Shown: positions 15,050 through 21,180 of the stretch, piece by piece | Layout: every line of letters begins with the position of its first letter | Position numbering within the stretch: position 1 is the first letter of the stretch | Source: a virus | Virus record (IMG/VR): IMGVR_UViG_3300024273_001935 | Span: 1-25,889 of that record | Strand: one strand, 5' to 3' | Length of the DNA stretch: 25,889 nucleotides | Program-made: the position numbers and the translations under genes | Notes under the pieces: generated by a model | What the model was told of the DNA's origin: nothing | What the model saw: only the letters and a program-made list of their open reading frames with translations | Databases searched by the model: none

Positions 15050-16315
15050 TTATTTCTTTTCAAATACCCATAGGTCTTCGAAGTTGCCGCCCACTGTTTT
15101 TTTAGCTTGCCTGGAACCACTGATAGCACTCCACTGAACTCTATGCTGTGAGTATAGAGGTAAATGTTTAAGAACTACATCTCTCATATCTTGACTGATC
15201 TGTACTTCTTCCTTAGCTTTGTTTCTATAGTTAGAAATAACAAAGCCAAATTTAGCTCCGGGCTTTAGTACTTCGCAGGACAATTTAACTGTTTCCTCCC
15301 AGTAACCTTTTAACCAATCATTATAGTTTGGGAAATTAGCAAAACTTTGATCTTCGCTATCATAAATTTCCAAATCAAAATACGGAGGACTAAACAATAC
15401 TGCATCGACTTGATTTTTGTACTTGACATCAAATTGATGCTTGCTGGCCAATTGTTCACTGGGGCATAGATATAAATCTACATTTTTTTCCGGAAGTTCA
15501 AATAAACTATTTTCTCTAATAGAGTTATATTCTTGGTGTAATAGATTGCCATTATTCACTACACCCGGGATAACATCCGTGGCAATGAAATTTTTCCAAT
15601 TAGTGCTGTAAAAACCTAATTGATAAGCATTCCATCCCATAACAGGTGCAAATATAGTGTCACCCTTGAATACATTTTCCATTATCCCTTTAAAAGTAGC
15701 TGGATTAAAGACACTAGCACGATTGGCGCCAATCATAAAGTCCAAACAAAATTGACTGTAATTATCATCAATTTTACAGATATGGTCAAAGAACGCAGGC
15801 GCTGCTAGGCTATTACGAATCTTAAACTCTTCGAACATTATTTTAAGTAAGCCGAAACAAAACTCACTGTCGTTGTTATAAAGTTTTTTAGTATTATAAA
15901 AGTTTTCGAAATTGATATTTTTACAAATTCTGCCGTATTTGCTGTTAGTTCTTCCACTAAAAGTATTCTCGTCAAATATAGTTTTAGTAGGAATATCGAA
16001 ATAAAATTTTAAATTTTCAGTTAGCGAGCCGTAACGGCGGAACCATTCTGTCAGTGCTTTTTCGGGTTCCAGTACCAGCATCTTATACATTTTTTGTTTG
16101 TATAAATCTAGTCGCTGTTTACGATCATCTTTCTTCGCGACGCGATCAATAAAGGTGTCAATGTCGCTGCGCACTGCAAAGTTGCCTGTTTTATCGCTGA
16201 TATTTAAAACGGATAACTTTTTGCAAAAATCTTCATACGAAATTTGTTTGTTAAATTTAAATAACGCTAAAAAATCAGTCAGTGTAAAAATCAATTGTGG
16301 TGTCATATTGTGCAT
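15050..16315 (-). CDS. DNA methyltransferase (N4-cytosine/N6-adenine type)
   Basis: A 421-aa protein with the amino-methyltransferase motif IV SPPY at 309-312 (FSPPYFDLE). Upstream, FAPVMGWNAYQLGF (about 222-235) followed by IATDVIPG fits the SAM-binding motif I and its acidic partner. Downstream, EVLKPGAKFGFVISNYRNK fits the following strand, and RQAKKTVGGNFEDLWVFEK is a typical end of such methylases. The N-terminal ~200 aa are not recognised and could recognise the target. It methylates DNA bases, protecting phage DNA or pairing with a nuclease. It lies 49 nt downstream of a candidate restriction endonuclease on the same strand and is AT-rich, like that gene. ATG 16306 (residue 4) is an alternative start. 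Confidence 0.82.
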   Translation of the reverse strand: MHNMTPQLIFTLTDFLALFKFNKQISYEDFCKKLSVLNISDKTGNFAVRSDIDTFIDRVAKKDDRKQRLDLYKQKMYKMLVLEPEKALTEWFRRYGSLTENLKFYFDIPTKTIFDENTFSGRTNSKYGRICKNINFENFYNTKKLYNNDSEFCFGLLKIMFEEFKIRNSLAAPAFFDHICKIDDNYSQFCLDFMIGANRASVFNPATFKGIMENVFKGDTIFAPVMGWNAYQLGFYSTNWKNFIATDVIPGVVNNGNLLHQEYNSIRENSLFELPEKNVDLYLCPSEQLASKHQFDVKYKNQVDAVLFSPPYFDLEIYDSEDQSFANFPNYNDWLKGYWEETVKLSCEVLKPGAKFGFVISNYRNKAKEEVQISQDMRDVVLKHLPLYSQHRVQWSAISGSRQAKKTVGGNFEDLWVFEKK

Positions 16316-16325
16316 TCTTAAAATA

Positions 16326-16332
16326 GTATTTA
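16326..16332 (-). promoter_or_regulatory. Late-type TAAATAC motif before the DNA methyltransferase
   Basis: Minus-strand GTAAATACTATT in the 49-bp gap between the candidate endonuclease and the methyltransferase, ending 11 nt before ATG 16315. It could give the methyltransferase its own late transcription besides readthrough from the endonuclease promoter. Confidence 0.3.
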
Positions 16333-16364
16333 CGTCAATTTCGAATTACTATTTTAATTTCTAA

Positions 16365-17126
16365 TTAATTAAATTGAATGTCGGTGTCTCGGTGCACGAC
16401 AAATTTTTCGGGCCAGTTATTATGCAGATGAAATTGCGGACAATGATTATAGTCGCCTGCTGGTCCACCGGAATTTTTCATTTGCATAAAAAAGATGGGC
16501 TTGCCGATTTCCCCAGCTTGTTCGCTTGGAATTGCACATCTTAATACAGTTCCTTTGGGCATTGTAACCCAAACACAAGTTTCAACAATCCAGTCTACTA
16601 ACCGATTCACATCAACAGCACAAAAGCCGCCTTTTTTCTTGTTGGCCCAGATAAGCCAAGATGCTTTATCCTCGTCTTTTAAACTTTGTAAAAGTAAGAT
16701 AGCAATCTTTCGATTATTGGCATTGAACCACAATGGCACCTCGTCCCAACTCGGAATATTGGAACAGTGCAATCGTTTGTATTTGAGTTCGGTAGTAGAC
16801 AAGTTTAACCCAGCGGCCCATTCTGCCCATTGTGCATTGTCGTTTGTGCCTAGAAAGCGATCTAGCTTGTTGTAGATGGCTGGCGGCATGTTAAGTTGTG
16901 ATGCTAAACTACGCAGGGTAGGTAAATGTACTTGAGTATTTTTTCCCGACGCGTATTTTACACTTACACGGGTTTGTGTACTACCGTTGATGCCGATTAG
17001 ATCGCCCTTGGTTCGTGTACTACCATCAGTTTCCACTCGCTCGAAATTAAATATCTTAGCAACATATTCTTTAAGAACATCGTTCTTTTCTAAGTCACGA
17101 CCTGCCCAATATTCATTACTGCCCAT
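16365..17126 (-). CDS. Candidate restriction endonuclease (PD-(D/E)xK-like), partner of the DNA methyltransferase
   Basis: A 253-aa protein of no family I can name. Two segments look nuclease-like: GDLIG (41-45) followed by RVSVKYASGKNTQVH (53-67), where Asp42 and a SxK (55-57) could form a variant D...(E/S)xK site with Gln65; and FFMQMKNSGGPAGDYN near the C-terminus. The strongest argument is context: same strand, 49 nt before a DNA methyltransferase, in an AT-rich two-gene unit with its own perfect sigma-70 promoter. ATG 17126 is preferred over TTG 17138 because TTTGGAG precedes it at good spacing. Alternatives are a methylation-related accessory or specificity protein. Function is inferred, not shown. 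Confidence 0.5.
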   Translation of the reverse strand: MGSNEYWAGRDLEKNDVLKEYVAKIFNFERVETDGSTRTKGDLIGINGSTQTRVSVKYASGKNTQVHLPTLRSLASQLNMPPAIYNKLDRFLGTNDNAQWAEWAAGLNLSTTELKYKRLHCSNIPSWDEVPLWFNANNRKIAILLLQSLKDEDKASWLIWANKKKGGFCAVDVNRLVDWIVETCVWVTMPKGTVLRCAIPSEQAGEIGKPIFFMQMKNSGGPAGDYNHCPQFHLHNNWPEKFVVHRDTDIQFN

Positions 17127-17156
17127 TTCGAACTCCAAATGTTATTGTAAGCTAGA

Positions 17157-17185
17157 ATTATAGCGTAATAAGCGATGTTTGTCAA
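17157..17185 (-). promoter_or_regulatory. Perfect consensus sigma-70 promoter for the endonuclease/methyltransferase unit
   Basis: Minus-strand TTGACA (17180-17185) and TATAAT (17157-17162), both exact consensus hexamers, separated by exactly 17 bp. The predicted start near 17150 leaves a leader of about 24 nt with the GGAG ribosome site before ATG 17126. It is the strongest promoter in the window and should be used by host RNA polymerase immediately on infection. Confidence 0.88.
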
Positions 17186-17308
17186 CCAAAAGAAGTGTTG
17201 TTTTTAGCCACATTGTGTCAGCTGTAGCAAGTGAACGACCCGCCAAGAGTAATACTTATGCCGCAAAAATCAATTATCACCGCCCATAGAATAGATTTTT
17301 TTCTGGCC

Positions 17309-17340
17309 TAAATACTATTAACAGCATATCGCTGTTGATT
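17309..17340 (+). promoter_or_regulatory. Late-type motif and hairpin upstream of phoH
   Basis: CTAAATACT (core TAAATAC at 17309-17315) lies 55 nt before the phoH start in the 243-bp divergent gap. It is followed at once by the inverted repeat AACAGC/GCTGTT (17320-17325 and 17331-17336, 5-nt loop). If the motif is a late promoter core, the hairpin would sit near the 5' end of the phoH transcript. The rest of the gap (17186-17300) holds no gene or RNA that I can recognise. Confidence 0.4.
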
Positions 17341-17369
17341 ACCATCCCCCACCAATCTGGAGAAATAAC

Positions 17370-18101
17370 TTGAGCAGACAAAGAGGCGCCAAAGCACAAA
17401 AACGTATCACACAAGTAGAAAACACAATTGATTTTTCCCAAGGACAAACATATCGTAAACCAAAATCCATTGCACTTGTACCCCGAACGCGAAACCAAGA
17501 GCGACTAGTACTAGCATTGCTCGACGAGGACCAGCACATTGTAGTCACTGCAGGTCCAGCAGGCACAGGCAAGACTTATCTGGCCATGCAGGCCGCAGTC
17601 AAATCACTCAAAGAAGGCACATGCGAACGCATTGTGTTAACACGACCAGCAGTGGGTGTGGAAGACGAAGATCACGGTTTCTTGCCCGGTGATTTAAATG
17701 CCAAGATGGAACCGTGGACTCGTCCGTTGATGGATGTACTGCGTGAAACATATCGTCCACAGGACATTGCTGCTATGATTGAGAATCAATTGATTGAAAT
17801 ATCACCACTGGCGTTCATGCGTGGGCGTACATTCAAACACAGTTGGATCATTGCTGACGAAATGCAAAATGCCACTCCTAATCAAATGAAAATGCTAATG
17901 ACTCGTATTGGCGTGGGCAGTAAGATTGTGATCACAGGCGATGTTGAACAAACTGACCGCCCTGGCAGCAACAACGGTCTATTGGATCTATGCACTAGAT
18001 TAGACCGCATGGATGTAAACGGAATTGCAGTGTGCCACTTAGAAGCACGAGACGTTCAGCGTCATGCTATCATTGGCAATGTACTAAAACTTTACTCTTG
18101 A
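17370..18101 (+). CDS. phoH: PhoH-family P-loop ATPase
   Basis: A 243-aa protein, essentially one PhoH domain. Walker A GPAGTGKT is at 62-69, preceded by the NQERLVLALLD helix. RIVLTRPAVGVEDEDHGFLPGD (87-108) is the PhoH signature; Walker B IIADEMQN is at 160-167; and KIVITGDVEQTD (185-196) is the sensor region. PhoH is very common in aquatic phages; its role is unclear, with RNA-linked ATPase/helicase-like activity shown for some PhoH proteins. The start is TTG at 17370, with GGAGA about 8 nt upstream. It is one of three plus-strand genes, and its last 10 nt overlap the convergent SGNH copy C. Confidence 0.95.
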   Translation: MSRQRGAKAQKRITQVENTIDFSQGQTYRKPKSIALVPRTRNQERLVLALLDEDQHIVVTAGPAGTGKTYLAMQAAVKSLKEGTCERIVLTRPAVGVEDEDHGFLPGDLNAKMEPWTRPLMDVLRETYRPQDIAAMIENQLIEISPLAFMRGRTFKHSWIIADEMQNATPNQMKMLMTRIGVGSKIVITGDVEQTDRPGSNNGLLDLCTRLDRMDVNGIAVCHLEARDVQRHAIIGNVLKLYS

Positions 18102-18814
18102 TCAACTTGACTCATTCTACTAATAATAGTTTGAGCAAGTTTTTGATATGACAGTCGCCCGGGATGCATCAAATCTCGGGCGCAATCGATAAATGGCACT
18201 TCTTCACGAGCAATAATGATGGGTGTGACATTTTCTAAGTGACACAGCATTTGAAATGCCAGTGTGTTTTTTTCGTGATTGACCCTGGAATTCTCACTTA
18301 CTAAAAACCAATACTTAACGAAGTAATCGTTGGCGCAAGGACCTTGCGCCACATCGCCTGGCAGCATATTCATTACAACCGCTTCGTCGAACAATTCAAA
18401 TCTGTAACTATCCGTTTGCAACCAGACTGCATACTTGGGTTTCATCAGTTTTAAATAATGAGCAGCCATTCTGAATGCCGTATCGTTACTGCAACCTGCA
18501 TGTCCTAGATTGATACACAATAGCCCGGTTAGTGATTCTAGTTGAGACGGCCATGTTTCGTGATTATGCACCCCGGTGCCCATGGTAAAGCTACAACCAA
18601 AACACAGTACATCTGCAGGTGTTTCCACTTCGTGTGTTCTAAAACCGTGAGAGTTAAACTTGTATTCAATGTCTACATCAAGATAACCAGCGTCAATCAT
18701 CTTCTGACGAGTCACTGCATTGCTGATATTTTTTTTGTACAGTGCTTGACTGTCTGACAGATCCCATGCTGCTGTTTGATTAATGGAATTATGATAATTG
18801 TGAATCGGAATCAT
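18092..18814 (-). CDS. SGNH/GDSL-family hydrolase-like protein (copy C)
   Basis: A 240-aa protein starting MIPIHNYHNSIN. FGCSFTMGTG (72-81) is block I with nucleophile Ser75 (GCS instead of GDS), INLGHAGCSND (101-111) is block II with Gly and Asn, WLQTDSYR fits block III, and RDLMH (213-217) gives the Asp214-xx-His217 pair. The NSHGFRT...TWP layout matches copy A, so the two are paralogues. ATG 18814 is chosen over an in-frame upstream start at 18970 because it forms an ATGA overlap with the HAD gene; the longer version would overlap that gene by 160 nt. It converges on phoH with a 10-nt overlap. Confidence 0.76.
   Translation of the reverse strand: MIPIHNYHNSINQTAAWDLSDSQALYKKNISNAVTRQKMIDAGYLDVDIEYKFNSHGFRTHEVETPADVLCFGCSFTMGTGVHNHETWPSQLESLTGLLCINLGHAGCSNDTAFRMAAHYLKLMKPKYAVWLQTDSYRFELFDEAVVMNMLPGDVAQGPCANDYFVKYWFLVSENSRVNHEKNTLAFQMLCHLENVTPIIIAREEVPFIDCARDLMHPGRLSYQKLAQTIISRMSQVDQE
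18156..18182. repeat. GC-rich hairpin downstream of phoH inside SGNH copy C
   Basis: CGCCCGGGA (18156-18164) pairs with TCTCGGGCG (18174-18182), a 9-bp stem with one G-U pair and a 9-nt loop. It lies 55 nt after the phoH stop. No T-tract follows on either strand, so it is not a standard terminator. It may block 3' decay or slow polymerase on the phoH transcript. It coincides with codons for the RDLMHPG catalytic segment of the antisense SGNH protein. Confidence 0.45.
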
Positions 18815-19407
18815 GCTGTGAGCTGTTCGTAGATTTGTTTCCAGTTTTTCATAATTGGGATATTCGGGTGGTACTCGTGCATGTTGTGTCCATGCTCTAT
18901 TAGAATACTTTTTAGTCCTGCATTGTGCCCAGCAATTGCATTCTCCCACTTGTCTTCGATCCAGTAGCACCCAGTATCTTTGTACTGTGACAATGCTTCA
19001 ACTTTGTCGGCTCCGGTGTCTAAGCATACAATATGTTCAAATGCGCTAGTCCCGAACAGCTTGTTTAGATTCATTTCACGAAGTTTTTTAGCATTGGGAT
19101 CAAGGCTTAGACTGGTGATACAATGGAATCTAAATCCGTGCTCTTCGTGCAATCGTTTAACATAGTACATTGCATCACGCAGTGCAGGCAAGAACCCAAT
19201 GGCAGCAGATTCATTAAAGATACGAATCAGCTTGACCACTTGTTCGCGGCTGATGTTGTAGCGAACGCTCATATCATAGTTCAATTTGCTGCCCGGTACC
19301 TCAACAAAACCATGTTCTTGCATCCAAATATTGAATGCCCATTCCCAGTCCAACAATACACCGTCGGCGTCTGTCAGGATCAGCTTGTCTAAGTTTTTAT
19401 GTTTCAT
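18811..19407 (-). CDS. HAD-superfamily phosphatase (5'-nucleotidase-like)
   Basis: A 198-aa protein. LTDADGVLLDW (11-21) is HAD motif I, with nucleophile Asp13 and general acid Asp15. HCITSLS (about 95-101) provides the motif II Thr/Ser, a Lys near KKLREM could be motif III, and YWIEDKWENAIAGHNAG (about 148-164) is motif IV with the metal-binding acids. The size and weak cap fit phage HAD phosphatases/5'(3')-deoxyribonucleotidases; the true substrate may be a nucleotide or sugar phosphate. A strong promoter (19413-19441) ends 5 nt before the ATG, so the mRNA may be leaderless. It is coupled by ATGA to SGNH copy C. Confidence 0.82.
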   Translation of the reverse strand: MKHKNLDKLILTDADGVLLDWEWAFNIWMQEHGFVEVPGSKLNYDMSVRYNISREQVVKLIRIFNESAAIGFLPALRDAMYYVKRLHEEHGFRFHCITSLSLDPNAKKLREMNLNKLFGTSAFEHIVCLDTGADKVEALSQYKDTGCYWIEDKWENAIAGHNAGLKSILIEHGHNMHEYHPNIPIMKNWKQIYEQLTA

Positions 19408-19412
19408 AGTAC

Positions 19413-19441
19413 ATTGTACTGTGAAACCAAGGGTTTGTCAA
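19413..19441 (-). promoter_or_regulatory. Sigma-70-like promoter for the HAD gene, predicted leaderless
   Basis: Minus-strand TTGACA (19436-19441) and TACAAT (19413-19418) with a 17-bp spacer; the -35 box is perfect and the -10 box matches at five of six positions. Only five bases (GTACT) separate the -10 box from ATG 19407, so transcription should start on or next to the start codon. The -35 box overlaps the stop codon region of the 97-aa gene. Confidence 0.72.
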
Positions 19442-19731
19442 GCAGCAGGACTAGTCGGGGCATCTGCTCCAACACTGATCGGATGACCGTTTTCTTCGAA
19501 CAATCGTTCAATGATGTTGGCATAGTGCTGATAGTAATAGCTGACAACTGTGTCCCAAACTTTGGGTACTTGTACCCCGCTCATGCTGCACTTTTCAACT
19601 TTTTGCAGTTTGAAATCTAAGATAACACTGGCCATTGCCCAGTCAGATTGTTTTAGATTCTTAGCAACTGCCATTGTTTCGTCAATTTGGCCATTGGCCT
19701 TAGCATAGTAAGTTAATGTCAGGTATCTCAT
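19438..19731 (-). CDS. Small protein of unknown function in the clamp-loader operon
   Basis: A 97-aa protein starting MRYLTLTYYAKANGQIDETM. The first half looks alpha/beta (VAKNLKQSDWAMASVILDFKLQKVEK), and the second holds VPKVWDTVVSYYYQHYANIIERLF, a helix rich in aromatic residues. No motif was recognised. ATG 19731 is chosen over an in-frame start at 19749 because it overlaps the gp44 stop as ATGA. In T4 the gene after 44 is 62, the small clamp-loader subunit, but this protein is much shorter and does not look like T4 gp62, so I do not assign it. Translational coupling to gp44 suggests a replication-linked role. Confidence 0.72.
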   Translation of the reverse strand: MRYLTLTYYAKANGQIDETMAVAKNLKQSDWAMASVILDFKLQKVEKCSMSGVQVPKVWDTVVSYYYQHYANIIERLFEENGHPISVGADAPTSPAA

Positions 19732-20648
19732 AGTCTCGCCAGTTCGCAAATAGTTGCGCTTAAATTAATTTCTTGATCTGTTACCAATGGGATATTGGCC
19801 AGTCCATTACGGATAATAATGATTGCTTGATCCTGTTTTTCAAGATCATTGCTCCACAGATCAAGATTATCATACATCCACCGGAATGTAGTGTCTGCTT
19901 CTTCAGGTGTGCTCTGTTGGCATAACAATGTTCTTGCTTCGCGAATCTTGCCTGCTTTGAACATTGCCACGCAATCTAATTTCCAATCGCCTACTGCTCG
20001 GTCGCCAACATTGGGAGCCAACAGCGCACCGCTTTGACTATTCTGCTGTGTCAAGTTCAAGCACTTGCGCAAGTCTGGATATGTTGCTTTGACATAGCTG
20101 TCAAGAGTGTCAATATCAAATTCAATGCCTTCGGTAACCAACACAGTGGCCGCTCGTGCAGTAAATTCGTTATGATCGGTCTTGGGAATATGGATATGCT
20201 GGCAACGACTATGCAGTGCTGGCAGAATCTTGTTGGGATAGTTACAAGTTAGAATAAAGCGAACACTGTGACTGTAGTCTTCCATCAAGTTACGCAGTGC
20301 AGGTTGCACACTGCTGGGATTCATAAAGTCTGCTTCGTCGATCAGCACAATCTTAAACTTGCCAAACGGCATTGTCTGACAGAATCCGATCAGCTTGTCG
20401 ACCCATTCAATCTTTCGTGCTTCCTTGGAACCGTTTGCATACATGATGTCATATTCATCAATGTCCAATGCAGCAATCAGCACCTTGGCTAGTGTGGTTT
20501 TTCCTGTACCTGGTCCGCCGCTGAACAGCAGATGCGGAATAGTGCCGTCCTTGATCCATGCTGCTACTTGTTGTCGATGATTCTCATCAATAAACACATA
20601 GTCTTCGCTTGTTTTAGGACGATATTTTTCTGTCCAGAGTTGTTTCAT
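19728..20648 (-). CDS. 44: Sliding-clamp loader ATPase subunit (T4 gp44 type)
   Basis: A 306-aa AAA+ protein. WTEKYRPKT (5-13) is the characteristic clamp-loader N-terminal motif. Walker A GGPGTGKTT is at 44-52 and Walker B VLIDEAD at 101-107. Sensor 1 lies in ILTCNY (Asn136), and SRC (147-149) gives the arginine finger. A helical collar-like C-terminal domain follows. It loads the ring-shaped sliding clamp on DNA for the replicative polymerase. The gene has its own sigma-70-like promoter with a palindrome over the -10 box, fitting early, regulated expression. The clamp (gp45), polymerase (gp43) and gp62 are not in the window. Confidence 0.94.
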   Translation of the reverse strand: MKQLWTEKYRPKTSEDYVFIDENHRQQVAAWIKDGTIPHLLFSGGPGTGKTTLAKVLIAALDIDEYDIMYANGSKEARKIEWVDKLIGFCQTMPFGKFKIVLIDEADFMNPSSVQPALRNLMEDYSHSVRFILTCNYPNKILPALHSRCQHIHIPKTDHNEFTARAATVLVTEGIEFDIDTLDSYVKATYPDLRKCLNLTQQNSQSGALLAPNVGDRAVGDWKLDCVAMFKAGKIREARTLLCQQSTPEEADTTFRWMYDNLDLWSNDLEKQDQAIIIIRNGLANIPLVTDQEINLSATICELARL

Positions 20649-20673
20649 TTTGATACCTTGTGGATTGTGGATT

Positions 20674-20694
20674 GTGTGCTATAGTATAGCACAC
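20674..20694. promoter_or_regulatory. Palindrome (possible operator) over the -10 box of the gp44 promoter
   Basis: A 21-bp inverted repeat with 10-bp perfect arms (GTGTGCTATA/TATAGCACAC) around one central base, covering the -10 box and predicted start site of gene 44. It could be a repressor or activator site, or a 7-bp-stem hairpin at the very start of the transcript. Just downstream are two near-tandem ATCCACA units before the AAGG ribosome site. Confidence 0.6.
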
Positions 20695-20711
20695 TGAAGT
20701 CTTTTATGCAA
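20683..20711 (-). promoter_or_regulatory. Sigma-70-like promoter for gene 44
   Basis: Minus-strand TATACT (20683-20688, five of six) lies 17 bp after TTGCAT (20706-20711, three of six). The predicted start is near 20676, giving a leader of about 28 nt before ATG 20648. The weak -35 box combined with a palindrome across the -10 box suggests regulation. Confidence 0.55.
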
Positions 20712-20726
20712 GAGAGATCTAGCAAC

Positions 20727-21179
20727 TTATTTTGATGCGTCAACTACTCTTTTTCGCAAGCTGCTAGAGCTGAAAGAGTGATCACGCTGATTGAACACCA
20801 ATTCAATATTTCGATGTTCGCATATTCCTGCACCTGTGAACTCTTTGCCATGATATTCTTCACCTAAAATACGAACATCAATAGGCAATGTTAGTAGGAT
20901 ATCTTCAATATCTTCTTCTGTATTGTACACAATGATCTCGTCTACATATCGCACAGCACTGAGACTAATCTGACGCTCAACAATGCTTTGAATAGGTTGA
21001 TTTTTTTCAGGCCTCTCCCATTGTGCATTGTTTTGCAGTGCTGCAATAAGATAGTCACAATGATTCTTGGCCTGACTCAGCATGGCAATGTGTCCTGCAT
21101 GCAGCAGATCAAACTGAGAAAAGGTAATTCCAATCCTCAGTCCCTTGCTCTTTAGTTCTTTGATCTTGTTGAATATCAT
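20727..21179 (-). CDS. Cytidylyltransferase-like HxGH nucleotidyltransferase
   Basis: A 150-aa single-domain protein. GITFSQFDLLHAGHIAML has the HxGH motif at 27-30, and SSSSLRKRV near the end is the second nucleotide-binding motif (the ISxTxxxxRI equivalent). Size and pattern match TagD/RfaE-type enzymes that join CTP (or ATP) to glycerol phosphate, a sugar phosphate or a similar alcohol phosphate, releasing pyrophosphate. In this context it may activate a precursor for glycan or surface modification. It starts 1 nt after the end of the radical SAM gene, so the two are probably cotranscribed and may act in one pathway. Substrate cannot be read from the sequence. Confidence 0.85.
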   Translation of the reverse strand: MIFNKIKELKSKGLRIGITFSQFDLLHAGHIAMLSQAKNHCDYLIAALQNNAQWERPEKNQPIQSIVERQISLSAVRYVDEIIVYNTEEDIEDILLTLPIDVRILGEEYHGKEFTGAGICEHRNIELVFNQRDHSFSSSSLRKRVVDASK

Positions 21180-21180
21180 T

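Noticed and set aside
17127-17138. TTG start four codons upstream for the candidate endonuclease
   Set aside because: The GGAG ribosome site lies within this extension, so the ATG at 17126 is the better start.
17186-17300. Possible RNA gene in the gap between the candidate endonuclease and phoH
   Set aside because: No cloverleaf or long stable stem was found by eye; it is likely only promoter and leader DNA.
18815-18970. N-terminal extension of SGNH copy C by 52 residues
   Set aside because: It would overlap the HAD gene by 160 nt; ATG 18814 forms a normal ATGA coupling and starts a sensible sequence.
19438-19731. Assignment of the small gene after gp44 as gp62
   Set aside because: Position fits, but at 97 aa it is much shorter than T4 gp62 and the sequence does not resemble it.
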